Positions 1 to 12,300 of a stretch of 64,000 bases of DNA are shown here, in pieces. The first letter of the stretch is position 1. Each line of letters opens with the position of its first letter. Source of the stretch: Breviolum minutum Mf 1.05b.01 (taxonomy: Eukaryota > Sar > Dinophyceae > Suessiales > Symbiodiniaceae); the NCBI GenBank assembly GCA_000507305.1, contig DF240706.1, forward strand, positions 1 to 64,000, read 5' to 3'. The position numbers were made by a program, and so were the translations under genes. The notes below the pieces were generated by a model. That model did no database searches. It had not been told where the DNA came from and saw only the letters and a program-made list of their open reading frames with translations.

Positions 1-1730
1 CGATGCGTGTACAATACATACATCCGTAGTTGACGCCATGGTATCACAATCCTATATGGATACAATATCTACTATATCATTCTGAACTTTGACAATACGT
101 CGATTTACTGGATGATGGGTGACAATTTCGTCACAATGTCGTTTTCTGCATGGAGTGTGAACAATTTGATTTTCACAATTTTTGCTTTACAAGAAGTGAG
201 TTTTCAACAATGGTTGAAAGAGACAAGTTTGAATGAAACAATTTTTGCTGCATGGACAAGTGTTTGAGTACAATTTTCTTTTTGCCACCGCAGCAATTTC
301 CGAGACGGAAAACAATCGTGGTGACAATCTTTTCTTCGACAAGAAGAAATCACAATGGCCAATATCGAGGTTCCAGATTACTCCAGCTTGGCATGCCTGC
401 CAAGCGGCTCAACAATCAGCCTTTGGAACAACAGATCCAAAGTATACAATGTCAATGAGGACGAGCTGAATCGAAGGATCCTCTTGCCGACAAACTGCTC
501 ACAATCGTGGACAAGCTTGTTCCCAGAGGACAAAATGTTTTGGTTCACAGTCCTCACAACTGAGGAGTACAATGGCTTGACACAAGACGGAGTGCCACAA
601 TACTTTGATGGCGGCCTACGCCAACAATCAGGTTGGCATCAGCTGGTCTTTTTGCCCAGCGTAGAGGAGGCCTTATGTTTCTCCGCTTATCACATGAGTG
701 AGAAACATTTGGCTTGCTCAATGGAAATCAATGTGGTAGGATTCAGCCCACAAGAGGTAAACCTCAGCTACAATGTGGGACAACGCAAGGTTAGCCACTT
801 TCAACGTGGCCACAGTATCCAGTTTCTACAAATCTTGGCGCCCCACAAGTATGTCCTGAGCACAATGGAGAAGGACAACTTACGCGTCATGAGCTTGGAC
901 TTCAACCCAACAATGAAGTTCGACACGTATTGCTGGGACAATGACTTTGTGTGGTATTTTGGACATGCAGTCCATATCAAGAGCCTCCTACTACAATGGA
1001 AGGAGCTCACAGAGGACGAAAGAAACAATTTCGTCCACAATACGATCCTATGCATGTGTCTTGACCACCTTGGTCTTGAGGGCACAAGCTTCCTGTCAAT
1101 GGAGGTACAAGAGCTGATCCAACAATTCAGGATCTACAATCGCCTGAACACCAACTTCGTGGACAGACAATTGGAATCACAACGTGGACACAGAGGCCAC
1201 AAGCAATGGATCCTTGACACACAAGGCAAACAAGAAGATGGAGCCAATGAAGATGACAATGGCCATGATGGACACAATGGCCCTGATGGACAAGACAATG
1301 ATGATGCAATGGGAGCACAAAAGAAGAGGAAGGTTGACAAATAGACCAACAATGTCAACAATGAATTCAGCTACTACAAGATGGAATCATGCTGCAACAA
1401 TCCGCCAAGTGAGACACACGCCACCCACAATATCGCACAACGAGTCGACAAGTTAGGATGAGCTGCAACAATGAAGAGCTGGACAATGCATGAATCTTTG
1501 TACAGATGACAATTTAGACTTTGAAAAATCTCGTGAACAAAACAATGTCCTTGGAGTGATTTTGCTTGACAATTTGAGTTGATGCACAATTGATTTCAAC
1601 AATGTACTTTTGATTTCCAGAGTGTTTGAAAACAATGCTGTTCTTCAACAATCTGAGGGACGGTGTTAAAGTACAAGTGTATATACAATATAGTGATACC
1701 AGTGGTGTACAACATGTGTACACAATGCAT
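1..1730 (+). repeat. ACAAT/ACAA motif island, one-strand and quasi-regularly spaced
   Basis: By hand count the + strand carries about 48 ACAAT and about 79 ACAA (mostly ACAAT or ACAAG) in 1.73 kb. I found no ATTGT on the same strand. Most gaps between neighbouring ACAA sites are 9-35 bases, commonly 10-20, and only two are shorter than 9, so spacing is more even than random. The motifs continue unchanged from the 5' flank through the ORF at 355-1344 and into the 3' flank, then stop at the N and CCAT array. ACAAT is the core recognised by SOX/HMG-box proteins and CAA-type motifs are also bound by RNA proteins; which of these applies, if either, is unknown. Confidence 0.85.
355..1344 (+). CDS. 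Intronless 329-aa protein of unknown family with C-terminal nuclear localisation signal
   Basis: I do not recognise the family. This is by far the longest non-repetitive ORF in the window, with no intron, on the strand opposite to every other supported gene. The start ATG lies inside an ACAATGG context and the stop is TAG. Residues 1 to about 265 look globular, with many Trp, Phe and Tyr and no transmembrane segment or signal peptide that I can see. From about residue 285 the protein turns into a low-complexity Asp/Asn/Gly/His tract (DDNGHDGHNGPDGQDNDD), then ends in AQKKRKVDK. That contains KKRKV, a classical monopartite nuclear localisation core like the SV40 one. Acidic tail plus NLS would suit a nuclear nucleic-acid or chromatin protein, but this is inference. 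The coding sequence is filled with the same ACAAT/ACAA motifs as its flanks, in all three reading frames, so the constraint is not a protein repeat. It could be the protein of a mobile element. Confidence 0.72.
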   Translation: MANIEVPDYSSLACLPSGSTISLWNNRSKVYNVNEDELNRRILLPTNCSQSWTSLFPEDKMFWFTVLTTEEYNGLTQDGVPQYFDGGLRQQSGWHQLVFLPSVEEALCFSAYHMSEKHLACSMEINVVGFSPQEVNLSYNVGQRKVSHFQRGHSIQFLQILAPHKYVLSTMEKDNLRVMSLDFNPTMKFDTYCWDNDFVWYFGHAVHIKSLLLQWKELTEDERNNFVHNTILCMCLDHLGLEGTSFLSMEVQELIQQFRIYNRLNTNFVDRQLESQRGHRGHKQWILDTQGKQEDGANEDDNGHDGHNGPDGQDNDDAMGAQKKRKVDK

Positions 1731-1753
1731 CCTTGCAGGGCCCTTGGGTCAAG

Positions 1754-1754
1754 N
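1754..1754. other. Ambiguous base (N) at edge of tetranucleotide array
   Basis: A single N sits directly between the ACAAT-rich island and the CCAT array. It may mark an assembly gap or a base that could not be called. It makes the physical link between the left 1.75 kb and the rest of the window unproven. Confidence 0.95.
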
Positions 1755-2567
1755 ATCCATCCATCCATCCATCCATCCATCCATCCATCCATCCATCCAT
1801 CCATCCATCCATCCATCCATCCATCCATCCATCCATCCATCCATCCATCCATCCATCCATCCATCCATCCATCCATCCATCCATCCATCCATCCATCCAT
1901 CCATCCATCCATCCATCCATCCATCCATCCATCCATCCATCCATCCATCCATCCATCCATCCATCCATCCATCCATCCATCCATCCATCCATCCATCCAT
2001 CCATCCATCCATCCATCCATCCATCCATCCATCCATCCATCCATCCATCCATCCATCCATCCATCCATCCATCCATCCATCCATCCATCCATCCATCCAT
2101 CCATCCATCCATCCATCCATCCATCCATCCATCCATCCATCCATCCATCCATCCATCCATCCATCCATCCATCCATCCATCCATCCATCCATCCATCCAT
2201 CCATCCATCCATCCATCCATCCATCCATCCATCCATCCATCCATCCATCCATCCATCCATCCATCCATCCATCCATCCATCCATCCATCCATCCATCCAT
2301 CCATCCATCCATCCATCCATCCATCCATCCATCCATCCATCCATCCATCCATCCATCCATCCATCCATCCATCCATCCATCCATCCATCCATCCATCCAT
2401 CCATCCATCCATCCATCCATCCATCCATCCATCCATCCATCCATCCATCCATCCATCCATCCATCCATCCATCCATCCATCCATCCATCCATCCATCCAT
2501 CCATCCATCCATCCATCCATCCATCCATCCATCCATCCATCCATCCATCCATCCATCCATCCATCCA
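1755..2567 (+). repeat. Perfect (CCAT)n tetranucleotide array, about 203 copies
   Basis: About 812 bases of uninterrupted CCAT (ATGG on the other strand). The long open frames through it, reading Ile-His-Pro-Ser or Met-Asp-Gly-Trp, are artefacts of a 12-base period and not genes. The perfect, unmutated state suggests recent expansion, or an assembler-imposed length. Confidence 0.98.
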
Positions 2568-2603
2568 AAGCGTGTACAAGTCGAGTTGATTTTTACACAC
2601 CCA

Positions 2604-2663
2604 CCCATCCATCCATCCATCCATCCATCCATCCATCCATCTATCTATCTATCTATCTATCTA
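2604..2663 (+). repeat. Second short (CCAT)n followed by (CTAT)n
   Basis: About nine CCAT units to 2640 pass into about six CTAT units, separated from the main array by a 37-base unique spacer. A C-to-T variant unit has spread at the outer edge, as often happens at microsatellite margins. Confidence 0.95.
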
Positions 2664-5600
2664 ATATATACATGTAGAGCGTTATTTACATACTAACTGG
2701 GTGTGTACCTAGAGATGTGTGCAGTACAGTGTACTTGAAATTCAGCACACCTCATTGTATCAAAGTGGCACCCTATGAATTGTCAAGTACAAACAAATCA
2801 TCCGACCCAAAACATCAAAATCTCGGAATCCTACTTTCACGCGCATGTGAACTTCTTTGTGCAATGAAGTCTGATATGTATGATATTGTATGATCGTATA
2901 TGTCCATCCCTTACAAGGGAAGCAAAGGGGTATTCAGACTTGTCAAGTAGACTTACCATAAAGTATCATGCAACGTGACGACAGACTCCGCCAAACAAAA
3001 GGAGCTCACGCGGTGAGGTTGTACTCAGCAATGTCGGTCTCAGTGTGACGGTACCTGATGCGAAACCATGGGGTCAGCTAACCTAACCCAGAAGAATTTC
3101 AAAAGTAGGAACAGCCACCTGACTTCTTGTGTGTGTTTCTGCATGTCAGGTGGAAGTGACTTGGGAGTTTTCGCAAATCATTCAAGCTAATGATTCGACC
3201 AATGTGACAAAATTTGATGCCCCCAACTGGAGGTCACTTTAGTCTTGAAAGTCACATGTGTATCCGAAAAAGGATACTTTCAAACCAAATGAACCATGAG
3301 AAATCCCTTCTGGAATTATCACAACAGCCATTTCACCATTAAAGGCACCTTCCCACCACCGTTCCAAACCGCGCACTGCTGGGAGTTGATTTTGAACAAT
3401 CGATGTCTCACCTGTCAAGGATCTGATTCAATGACCCTGGATGTACACGAATAGCTCCAATTTGAATCAATTTGATGGATTTTCCAAATAGATAAAAATA
3501 GATCCATCCTTTCATGGCGCATTTTTCCAGCCATCGAGTTTTGTTAAAATGATCAGAATCCCGTCTGACTTTTTATTTCAACATTGAAGGACCATAGCAG
3601 TGGCGACTTCCACGGGAGGAACCCCCATCCCTTGTTGGAAGCACAGAAAACACTTGGATGGTGAAAACGACGTGTTATAAATCAACTTCGACCGTAAGGA
3701 CCTCCGACTCAAAGCGTAACAATCCTGGTGGCCATTGTTACAGTACTGGGACGGGTTTTGGTATGCCGATATGTCCGCTCCGAAATCATAATTCAAGGTT
3801 ATTTAGGGCAAACTCATTGGATCGTTACAAGTTGTACATATCTCATTAAATCCAAGGGTTCATTCAAGACAAGATCTCCATTCCTCTGTTATAACTATGT
3901 AAAAATGATAAACTTTAGTTGAAAAAGGATGAAAAAGGGTTTCCCTCCAAAATCACGACCTCCCTGGAAGTAATCAGGTTTTTTTGACTCAGACACGTGG
4001 ACTCATTGATTCTTCAGGCAACCAGGACTTTTTTGAACCTACATCATACCTACATCTATATACGGCAACTCAGAAATAGATGGCACAGCTCACTCGAGGT
4101 TTCACTCCGACCTCTGGATCTGTCCGCGTGCAGAAGGCATGATAGGGACCTCGGAGGCGAAAAACTGGGTTTGAGAGGGGGCCAGTCTTTCAATGATGAC
4201 CTTATCCAAACAAACATAACCAATTCTATTCACTTAACCACACTTCTTTCTTGATCCGCCAACAATAAAAGAAACCCCTTCTATCCCCAGGTGAGTCCCA
4301 GTCTTGGTGTGAAAAAAAAACTTTTTAGGTGCAATGGCTACGGGTCAAACATCTGTCTATCTGGTCATCATTCGCCAACATTCATGATTCAGAAAAAAAA
4401 TCCAGTTTCTGTCCGAATTAGGAATATCCATCTTGGTATCCATCTTGGTTGCTGTTTTGAGAGGCCATATTCCCCTGAACCATGACGGACAATCATGGAA
4501 AACATCTTGCCATAAGATGTTAGATGTATGTTAATAGACTCACCAACCTGGAAAACCCAGAAACGAGAGAGCTCCAAGAATTCAACTAGACTATTTGATT
4601 CACCTCGGTGGTTTATCATCGGGTCAACATCTTTCACCCGATCATTAGATCCACTTTTTTCAAAGTGCATCCTCGGACACACCAAGGCAAGGCTTTCCAG
4701 AGGTCTTGGGTACCCTGGCCATTGACGATATCTCCCCAGTAGCCACGCACCTGTCCACATCCGGCGGAGTGGTGGTTGGTTTTTACAGCTGCTCTACCTT
4801 TGCTACAAACGGCCTTCGGGAGAGTTGCATCATACTTGTGGATTACCCACTTTCCCCCTTGGATACTTCGGCCTCCAATAGATCTTGAAACACTGGCATA
4901 CATCGGTATGACAATACATGTAATGAACCAACCAGCAAACAACCAAAACAACAAAACCATACAAAACCAATAAATCACAAAAACAAGATGCTGCTGCCAA
5001 AACGCCAATTTTCAAATCCCTGTTCCAGACCTGCACAGAGCTGCCTTTGGATCGGTCCATAGCTTCAGTGTAAGACCTCAGTACCAGTGATGCTCCCTGT
5101 GACCGGGTTGAAAGGGTGATGGTAAACCAACAAAGCATGAACAACAAGGGCAAACAATTGATGCAAATCACATTCCTATTACATACCTTCTAACAGCCTC
5201 CCGCTTCAAATTCTTCTACTTGCCATTGTCAGAAAGGAGACCTTTCACACAAAACAGGGTTGGATATGTCCGACTTCCGTAAAGGCATCTGTTTGCAGCC
5301 ACATGTAGGTATACCCTAAGGTCACCATTTCACGGTTTCCATGGAAGCTAAGCGGTAAAAACAGCTCCATCTTTTTTCGACCTATGCCTTTGCGGTCAAA
5401 CCATCGAACTCTTCAATCAACTCCACCTGCCAACTCATGGAGACATACAGCAATTCTTCAAACACCCAAAACATCAATCAAGATACAGGATATTCATAGA
5501 TATTCCATATATCCATACATACAGTACGTATTCATACATTCACCGGTATGTACTGGCAAAACTAAGGATAAAGTAACCAAGTGAATTCCCCAAGCTAAGT

Positions 5601-6174
5601 GGAGTTGTTTTTGTGTATCGCATGTCATGATCCTCGTCGTCACTTCTAGAACCCTTCAACGATGCCACAGATCAACACCCTTTCCCACACCATGGAGCGA
5701 CCTGTCTTGGGCTTAGACTCCTGCTCAGATTCTAAGCTGCCATGGTTGAGAGGTGAAGGCGATTGTTTCGCGAATCGAAACTGGCGTGTTCCCTTCATGG
5801 GAGTATTTAAAAAAAAGATCTTGAAGGAACCCACTTTCAGGTGAGTTTATGTGTTGACCCAAAGACCAACAGAATCCCCCCAGAAATGGAACATGTTAAC
5901 ATGTTTGATAGATTTGTGGGGTCCCCAATTGGATTTCAAGGGCCAAATAGGTTTTGTAGACAACGACCAATTGATTCAACCAACCAACAGGTCCAATTTG
6001 ACCTACCCAAATCCAGAGCTGAAACTTGGCTTTCGTTTTCGGGGTGAATTTGAGGTGAAGAACTCGACTCAGCCCACCAAATATATTGGCAAAAGTACGG
6101 CAAGTCTTTACAAAACAACATACCATACGTAGACAATATACAATGCAAGAAACCCAAACAGCTATGATTCCAAA
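2664..6174. other. Unassigned region between the CCAT array and the DnaJ gene
   Basis: No recognisable gene. Two stretches look weakly coding. Around 4640-4890 all readings are unusually open on both strands. Around 5650-5800 the minus strand reads a Ser/Lys-rich peptide including SPLNHGSLESEQESKPKTGR. Neither shows a family motif and the strand cannot be settled by eye. A run of nine A is at about 4311. Confidence 0.35.
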
Positions 6175-6363
6175 CTACTGGTTGTCTTTTGGCAAAGGAT
6201 CTCCCACAGCGTGATTCGACATTGCTTCGTTGCTCCTCGGCAAATGCAACAAGAAGTGCAGCACCAGATTGCCACGTCCCCCTGCGTCACACCGTGGTGG
6301 GCCACGGCCGCGCAGCACTTTGGTGGTGCCCGGTTGCGCTGGCGCTTGCACCACAAGACGTTC
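6175..6363 (-). CDS. DnaJ last exon and stop
   Basis: Acceptor CTTTCAG|G. Reads ERLVVQAPAQPGTTKVLRGR, then GPPRCDAGGRGNLVLHF and a short tail NEAMSNHAVGDPLPKDNQ before TAG (6177-6175). The GT.K.LRG.G motif followed by RG.L is diagnostic of the DnaJ C-terminus. Confidence 0.92.
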   Translation of the reverse strand, partial: ERLVVQAPAQPGTTKVLRGRGPPRCDAGGRGNLVLHFLLHLPRSNEAMSNHAVGDPLPKDNQ

Positions 6364-9300
6364 CTGAAAGGACAAAAGAGGGTGCAGTGCAGAGTGAACA
6401 AGGTTGAGATCTATACGCGTACGGATATATCTGCGATATCTGATAATTGGTTTCTGCAGTTTCAAATCTCACCAGCCTGAATTTCCAGTTCATTTTTTGG
6501 AGAAAATGAGCTGATTGAGTGCTGTCATGTTTATTGGCGGATCCAGCAATGACATATGTAGAAGTTTTTGCTACGGTCAATGTTGAGTACATTCTGGGTA
6601 TGTACACATCCAAATTGTAATAGAACCCACCTCTTGAAGAGATCAGTTTTTACACCAGTTATGTCAATGTCTAATTTCGGAGACTGTTTGTCAAGATTCA
6701 AGTGAATTGCAGTCCAACCCATGTCACCAAACGTTTTCAATACTTCCCATTTCTCAAACGATTTGTTCTGAGTAGGTTAAGTTTGGATTTGGGGTTCCAA
6801 TTACCTCCGAAACTGCAGTACATAGGTATATCAAAGGCATTTCCAAGTTGGACCTCGAAACCAGTGATGCTTCCAAGGATCAGAGCGGCCCTCAATGGTG
6901 GGAATCGTTAACTCAGCTCCCAACAGTGCTTGACCTCAGATAAAACCCTGAGAAGGACTGATTAGAATTGATTACAGTAAATTAGATGTAAATACTGTTA
7001 TAGAATAAAGAACACCCTGCACTAATTGAGAGGTATATGTAGTCTGATCCGCCACTATTTACAGGTTTTCCTTCTATACGTCTTCTTTCCCACCTTGTAT
7101 GGGACGCTTTTTTGGAATCTCGGTTCGTTATCAAGATTGCCTCAGAAACCCCGCCGAGCAACGTAGTGTCAAGGGCACGTCCAAGTGAACATCATCATCC
7201 ACCAGGCGGAAACGCTCATGGGGTAAGACCTTCACCTTTTTTGCAGGCCGAAAATGGGCTGCCAATCTTCCCTTGGTGAAACCATGAAATTGTTTGTTGA
7301 AAACATACTACTGACAAAACATAGGCCAACGAATGATAAATGCTATGGCACCATTGTTGCTGTTCATCTTCTTGTCTACACTCAAGTTAGAACATACCAC
7401 TCTAAACTGGTGGAAGAAACATCCAGCACCATGCTTTTCCGCCCTTTCATCAATATGCATGCGTAAAGAAAGAACGCCACGATACTGGACCACAAGTTCC
7501 TGCAGTAAGGGGCTCCCCAATTCATTGCAAGTTCCAGTTTTCAAAGCCAACTGCTACCTCCTAGCAATCGACAAATCGAGCTCCAATGACTTTGTGATTA
7601 CCATAGAGACCAAATCAAAATCAGTTTTCAGGTCCCTCCCTATATATCAAAAAATAGAGGAACGCCTTGAGATTTCAGCACGTATGATTCTTACAAAACC
7701 CAATTTCATCATTTTCTAGCCTTCTAGGACCTTAGGGAGTGGTTCCATGTGGTTCCCATTGTCCACCCAACCAAGTACCCAAAATGGCACCTGTACGAAA
7801 AGATGCCCCGGCTTGCCACCCCGCGATCCGGCATGGCCGGCACCCGGAATCCGCAACTCCATCAAATTGCGGACACCTGCAGGAATGCCTCGGTGGAAAA
7901 AGCAGGAATCCCCAGCCAAATCTCTCCGCAAAAATGGAAAACTAGTGGCACTGACACTGGGTCATATGAGTCATATAATGTACAAAAAACGACCTTTTGA
8001 GAGGATACTCTGAGGTGTATCTGGTAGCTTCAGAATTTCAGAATGAGGTATAGAAAAATCCCTTGATTGCTACACCCTTTGGTCCTTACCAGCTGCGGGT
8101 GAGTGAGGTCCGGTAAAAAAAATCAAATGCTGGTTCTGTTCAATGAGGCTTCAATGATTCTAAAAAAAGTGGGAAGATTTCGGGCAATCATTGGAATGAG
8201 GTCGTTGCGGCTGACTTGGCAAGAGCCTCAGCGTGTCGGCCTCCGACTTCCAGGCTTCAAAAGCAACCCCGTTTTCCAACCTCAACCGGACCCTCAACAA
8301 AATAAAGTACTATGTATACATGTACGTATATATAAGCATAGTCAACCAAAAGCTTTTCCAGTTTAGCCTGCTTGGCTGAGCAAGAGGTCACCAATACTTC
8401 ATTGACATGCCTGGATCACCGTCCTTCATACCGAGCAACTCACACGTATCTCTCGAGTCATCATTTTGGTGGTCTCCCCACGACAGGTGCGGCAAGGATG
8501 ATCCAGGACCATGCCACTGCCACGACAACGTTGGCATGGAAGACCCATGCTGAAGATCCCTTTCCTTAGACCATTGACTTGTTGATGTATCAAATGGAGA
8601 ACGGAAGAAAACCACCATATGCATAGATATCTACTTATGTACGGTAAATTATCTGGTGCCCTTCGTAAAGAAAGAAACTTAACCTTCACAACTTACCCAG
8701 AACCCAGGAACGGTTAAGGCTCTTGGCACTGACCTGGACTGACCTTGGAATAGAGATTCCCCAGGTCTTGTGGAAAGTTTGGTTGACTGCAGATTCACTA
8801 CATCCTGACACCACCCACCTCAAAAGACTTTTTGTGAAACACTGTTTTCTTTAGAACAACACGTGAAACAAAGCAGAATTCCAAGTATCTCTTGTCGATG
8901 GACACCGGTGCCCTTGCACACTCGGCATTTGGACCATGTGGTGCCTTCTCGAGCCCCTGTACCCCTGCAATCGATACACACCTGAGCAGTTCATCTGTGA
9001 GACCGATGAAGCCACAACTCGTGGTGGGAAGCTTCCAAATTGACCAAACATTTCAGTGAGTTTCAGTGTTGAATGACCTGAATTTACCACCAAAATCTTG
9101 CATGGAACCAAAACCACGACCAGTTCAAATGGGTAGGAAGCGACTGGGTCGTAGTTGGCTTCCTACCCATTTGGTGAGAAGCCACATTTGATGAGGCCAA
9201 CTTACCAAGTAGGAAAGAAAAGGAAACTTCCTTGGACGTACAAGTCGAGTCCATCTTCATGCCTATGAATTTGCAATCCTTTTACAACTCGGTTGGTTGC

Positions 9301-12300
9301 AAGACCCCGGTGTAAATAATGATCTGCCCCAGGGTCTTAACAATAGACTGCAGGCTACCAAAGGTTGCCAGCAAGTAGTGCCCAGCAATCAGTGCAAGTG
9401 TCAGCCCAGGGTGCTCTCTCCATTGACCAAGAACTATAATTACTGTGATTCACCCAACTGAATCCTTGGCCCAATGAGGATTGGCCTACTGAATCTGCTC
9501 AAATCTCTACAGTCTACCAATTTGAAAACCATGAAGGAAGGGATAGAAACCTTGCTCATTGATGATGGGAACACCCTTACCAATAAACCAATGGTTCCAA
9601 TGGTGCATGTTCAAAGCACAAAACAGATGGCTGCATTTCCAATGGATAAGAATGATTATCCTCCTCTCCTTCACCACCAAGCCAGTCATCCATCATTCAC
9701 TCATGAATCATCTCATTGTGCCTGCTTCAAACGTAGAGAAATGACCTTTTCACATCCTTGTGCAGCATCCAAGAAGGGAACTTCCACATTGGTACCTCAG
9801 GTCGACATCATCTTTGTAAAGTGGAAGTGTCAAAACATGACAAACTGGAGCGACTGGTCGCCTGAATGCGCTGTTTGGAACTCTGTCAATTCCCACAAAA
9901 ATTCCGCTGGTATTGTATCTCGGATGCTGATGGATACTACTCGTCATGTATTCTTACCTGGATTCCTCCCTGAAGTCCAATATTATCAACCTATCCCTAT
10001 CAACTATTTCGTATTGACAACTTATCTATGATTTGGTTCAAAAATCCTCCGATGGTACCTGAATTGAGGAGTGATGGTTGGGAAATTCGTAAGTGGTCAC
10101 AAAATGCGCCGATGAAATTGTGGGGTGAATACCCACTGAAAGGCTCCACAAAAATATCCGGTGCAAAGGTGTGTTCAATGATTATCTGGCTAAGAGAGAG
10201 GCTCGAACTCTGTCAGAAATACCTAATCATGAAACTTTGTGGATATTTTGGGTATTGAAACTCGCAGATCAGTAGTTCCAACTATCATTGCATTTTAAAT
10301 ACCACAGTACGAAATTTCTTTCAATTCTCGAATGTCCAGGTATTTCAAATCGAGATTCAAAACTAAACATAGCAAGGGGATAACACCGGGATGCACTGAC
10401 AAGTGACTCACATCTTCCCCTCTTGTGGCACTGGTGGCATCATTTCCCATAGTGCGAAATTGTGAGTTGCGACCAAACAAGTCCTTGGCGTCAACCAAGA
10501 GCTACGCTGGGTGGAACGAATCAGCGAAGGCTTGGAAGAAGGGGCCAATTGACTCATACATCGAAGTTCTGCTTCCGTTTATTAATTTGCTCAGAAAAAT
10601 CTTTCTGGTTGATCTTGATATGGGTTGATATGATAGGGTGTTTCTTGAGACATTCCCAACGTCGGAACAATATATACATAAAATCGGAAAATGCTTCGAG
10701 GTTTTCCCCATAGTTTCTCACATTTGGACTGAGGATTTTCCCTGCTAAATCACCAAATTGTTATGGCATCCGAATGACGTGTCGTTGAGGTTCGCCCAGC
10801 TTTATGAACCCCTACAGGTATCCTGCACACACACACAGACATCCTCCCTAGCAACTGAAGAGACTGAAGTCTGAAATCTGAAAATGGACTAATCTAGTTT
10901 TTTGCACCCCTGAGATTTTTCTTTTCACCACAGAGTGCTTGCTCGTCTAGTTTATGCTACTGCTACTGTAACTTGGGTGTGTTTTGCTCCAAAAAGCGCT
11001 CCCTTCGTCCCTTCGAAGTACCAGCGAGTTATTGATCGTGAAGGCTCCGAGTATTCGGAATACATCTGTGATGGAGAGACCCATTCCTCACCTGGCTGGT
11101 TCAAAAACGGGCGGTTGGTGGATGTGGTGTGCTGCGGTCTGTAGCTGGTACATGCCGGTGCGTTTCGAAAGGGGAGGGAGACAGGATCAGATCAGCAAAA
11201 TCCACCAAACAGGATCTCGAATGGATCTTAAGACACGAAATTTGATTAGATTTTATTCCCAAAATGGGCAGTCAAAATACGTACATGTTCTGGTGGTTTG
11301 AAACTCCTGTACCTGTTGGGTTCGGTTTCTTGGAATTCATTTCTCCTCTCTCAAACAAATATTCTTCCGTTTTCCCTCTTTTTACAATGATTCTTTCCTG
11401 TTTATCAACCAGAAAAAACTCCCCAAGACAAAAAACACCACCAAAAACTTCCCATCACAACAAAAAACTTCCCCAATTTCCTTTCCGTTTCTCCGTTGTT
11501 TTTTTGGGACATCCAAGTGGCTTTGGTTTGGAAATCCACCGGTATAACTGTTGAAACCCGTGGCTCCCGCATATGCTCCTGCAGTTGCTTGATCCAAGGC
11601 TGCACGACGCTTAGGATCCATCAAGGTGTCATAAGCCGAGGTTAACTCCTTGGCAAAAACGCCAAGGAAGCCTTCCTTTAGTTGTAGAGATTGGTTTTGG
11701 GAAGATTTTAGGAAATTTTTGTTGGAAAAGGATTCTTTATGATGGTGAATTGATAGAGATTGGGATTTTTTTCATAGCTCAACTGAGATTTTTGAAAATT
11801 GTTGGTGCAACAAAAAGTTTATTGAAGAGGGGATGGTGGGTTTATTAAGATGGTACTCCAATTGTCTTAAGGCTTTAGACATGTTCGTGCCTTACATCAG
11901 CCTGTTGGTACACTGGTGCCATGACTTCTCACAAAAAGGTCCGGTCCTTGTACCCTGAGGTTCGGTCCTTGATTGGCCTTTTTACATGGCAATGGAAACC
12001 AAGATCACCTTTCATTTTGTCGAACGGAAACCCGGAAACCTGCTTCAAGATCTGTGATTTTCCATCCGCCAAATCCTGCCTTCAACAAGGAGACTACTCA
12101 TACCACGATGGGGTGTCAAAAGAACACCCAGTCATATGTCAGAGGAATCACCCCAGTCATGTTTGCAAATGCATTTATCCAAGTGCATATATATAATTAA
12201 GGTATATACATCAATTATAGTATGAGTTCATATGAGTTCATACTTCATGATACTTCAAATACTTTTTGATGTTCAGTCGCTACCGAACAAACGAATAAAG

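Noticed and set aside
355-1344. Interpreting the ACAAT copies as a repeated peptide in the ORF
   Set aside because: The copies occur in all three codon frames and give no repeated amino-acid motif.
1755-2663. CRISPR-like or telomeric array
   Set aside because: A continuous tetranucleotide without spacers; CCAT is not a known telomere unit and the array is not at a proven end.
1514-2696. Very long ORFs of Ile-His-Pro-Ser or Met-Asp-Gly-Trp repeats on both strands
   Set aside because: Pure translation of the CCAT microsatellite, open in every frame because the unit has no stop codon.
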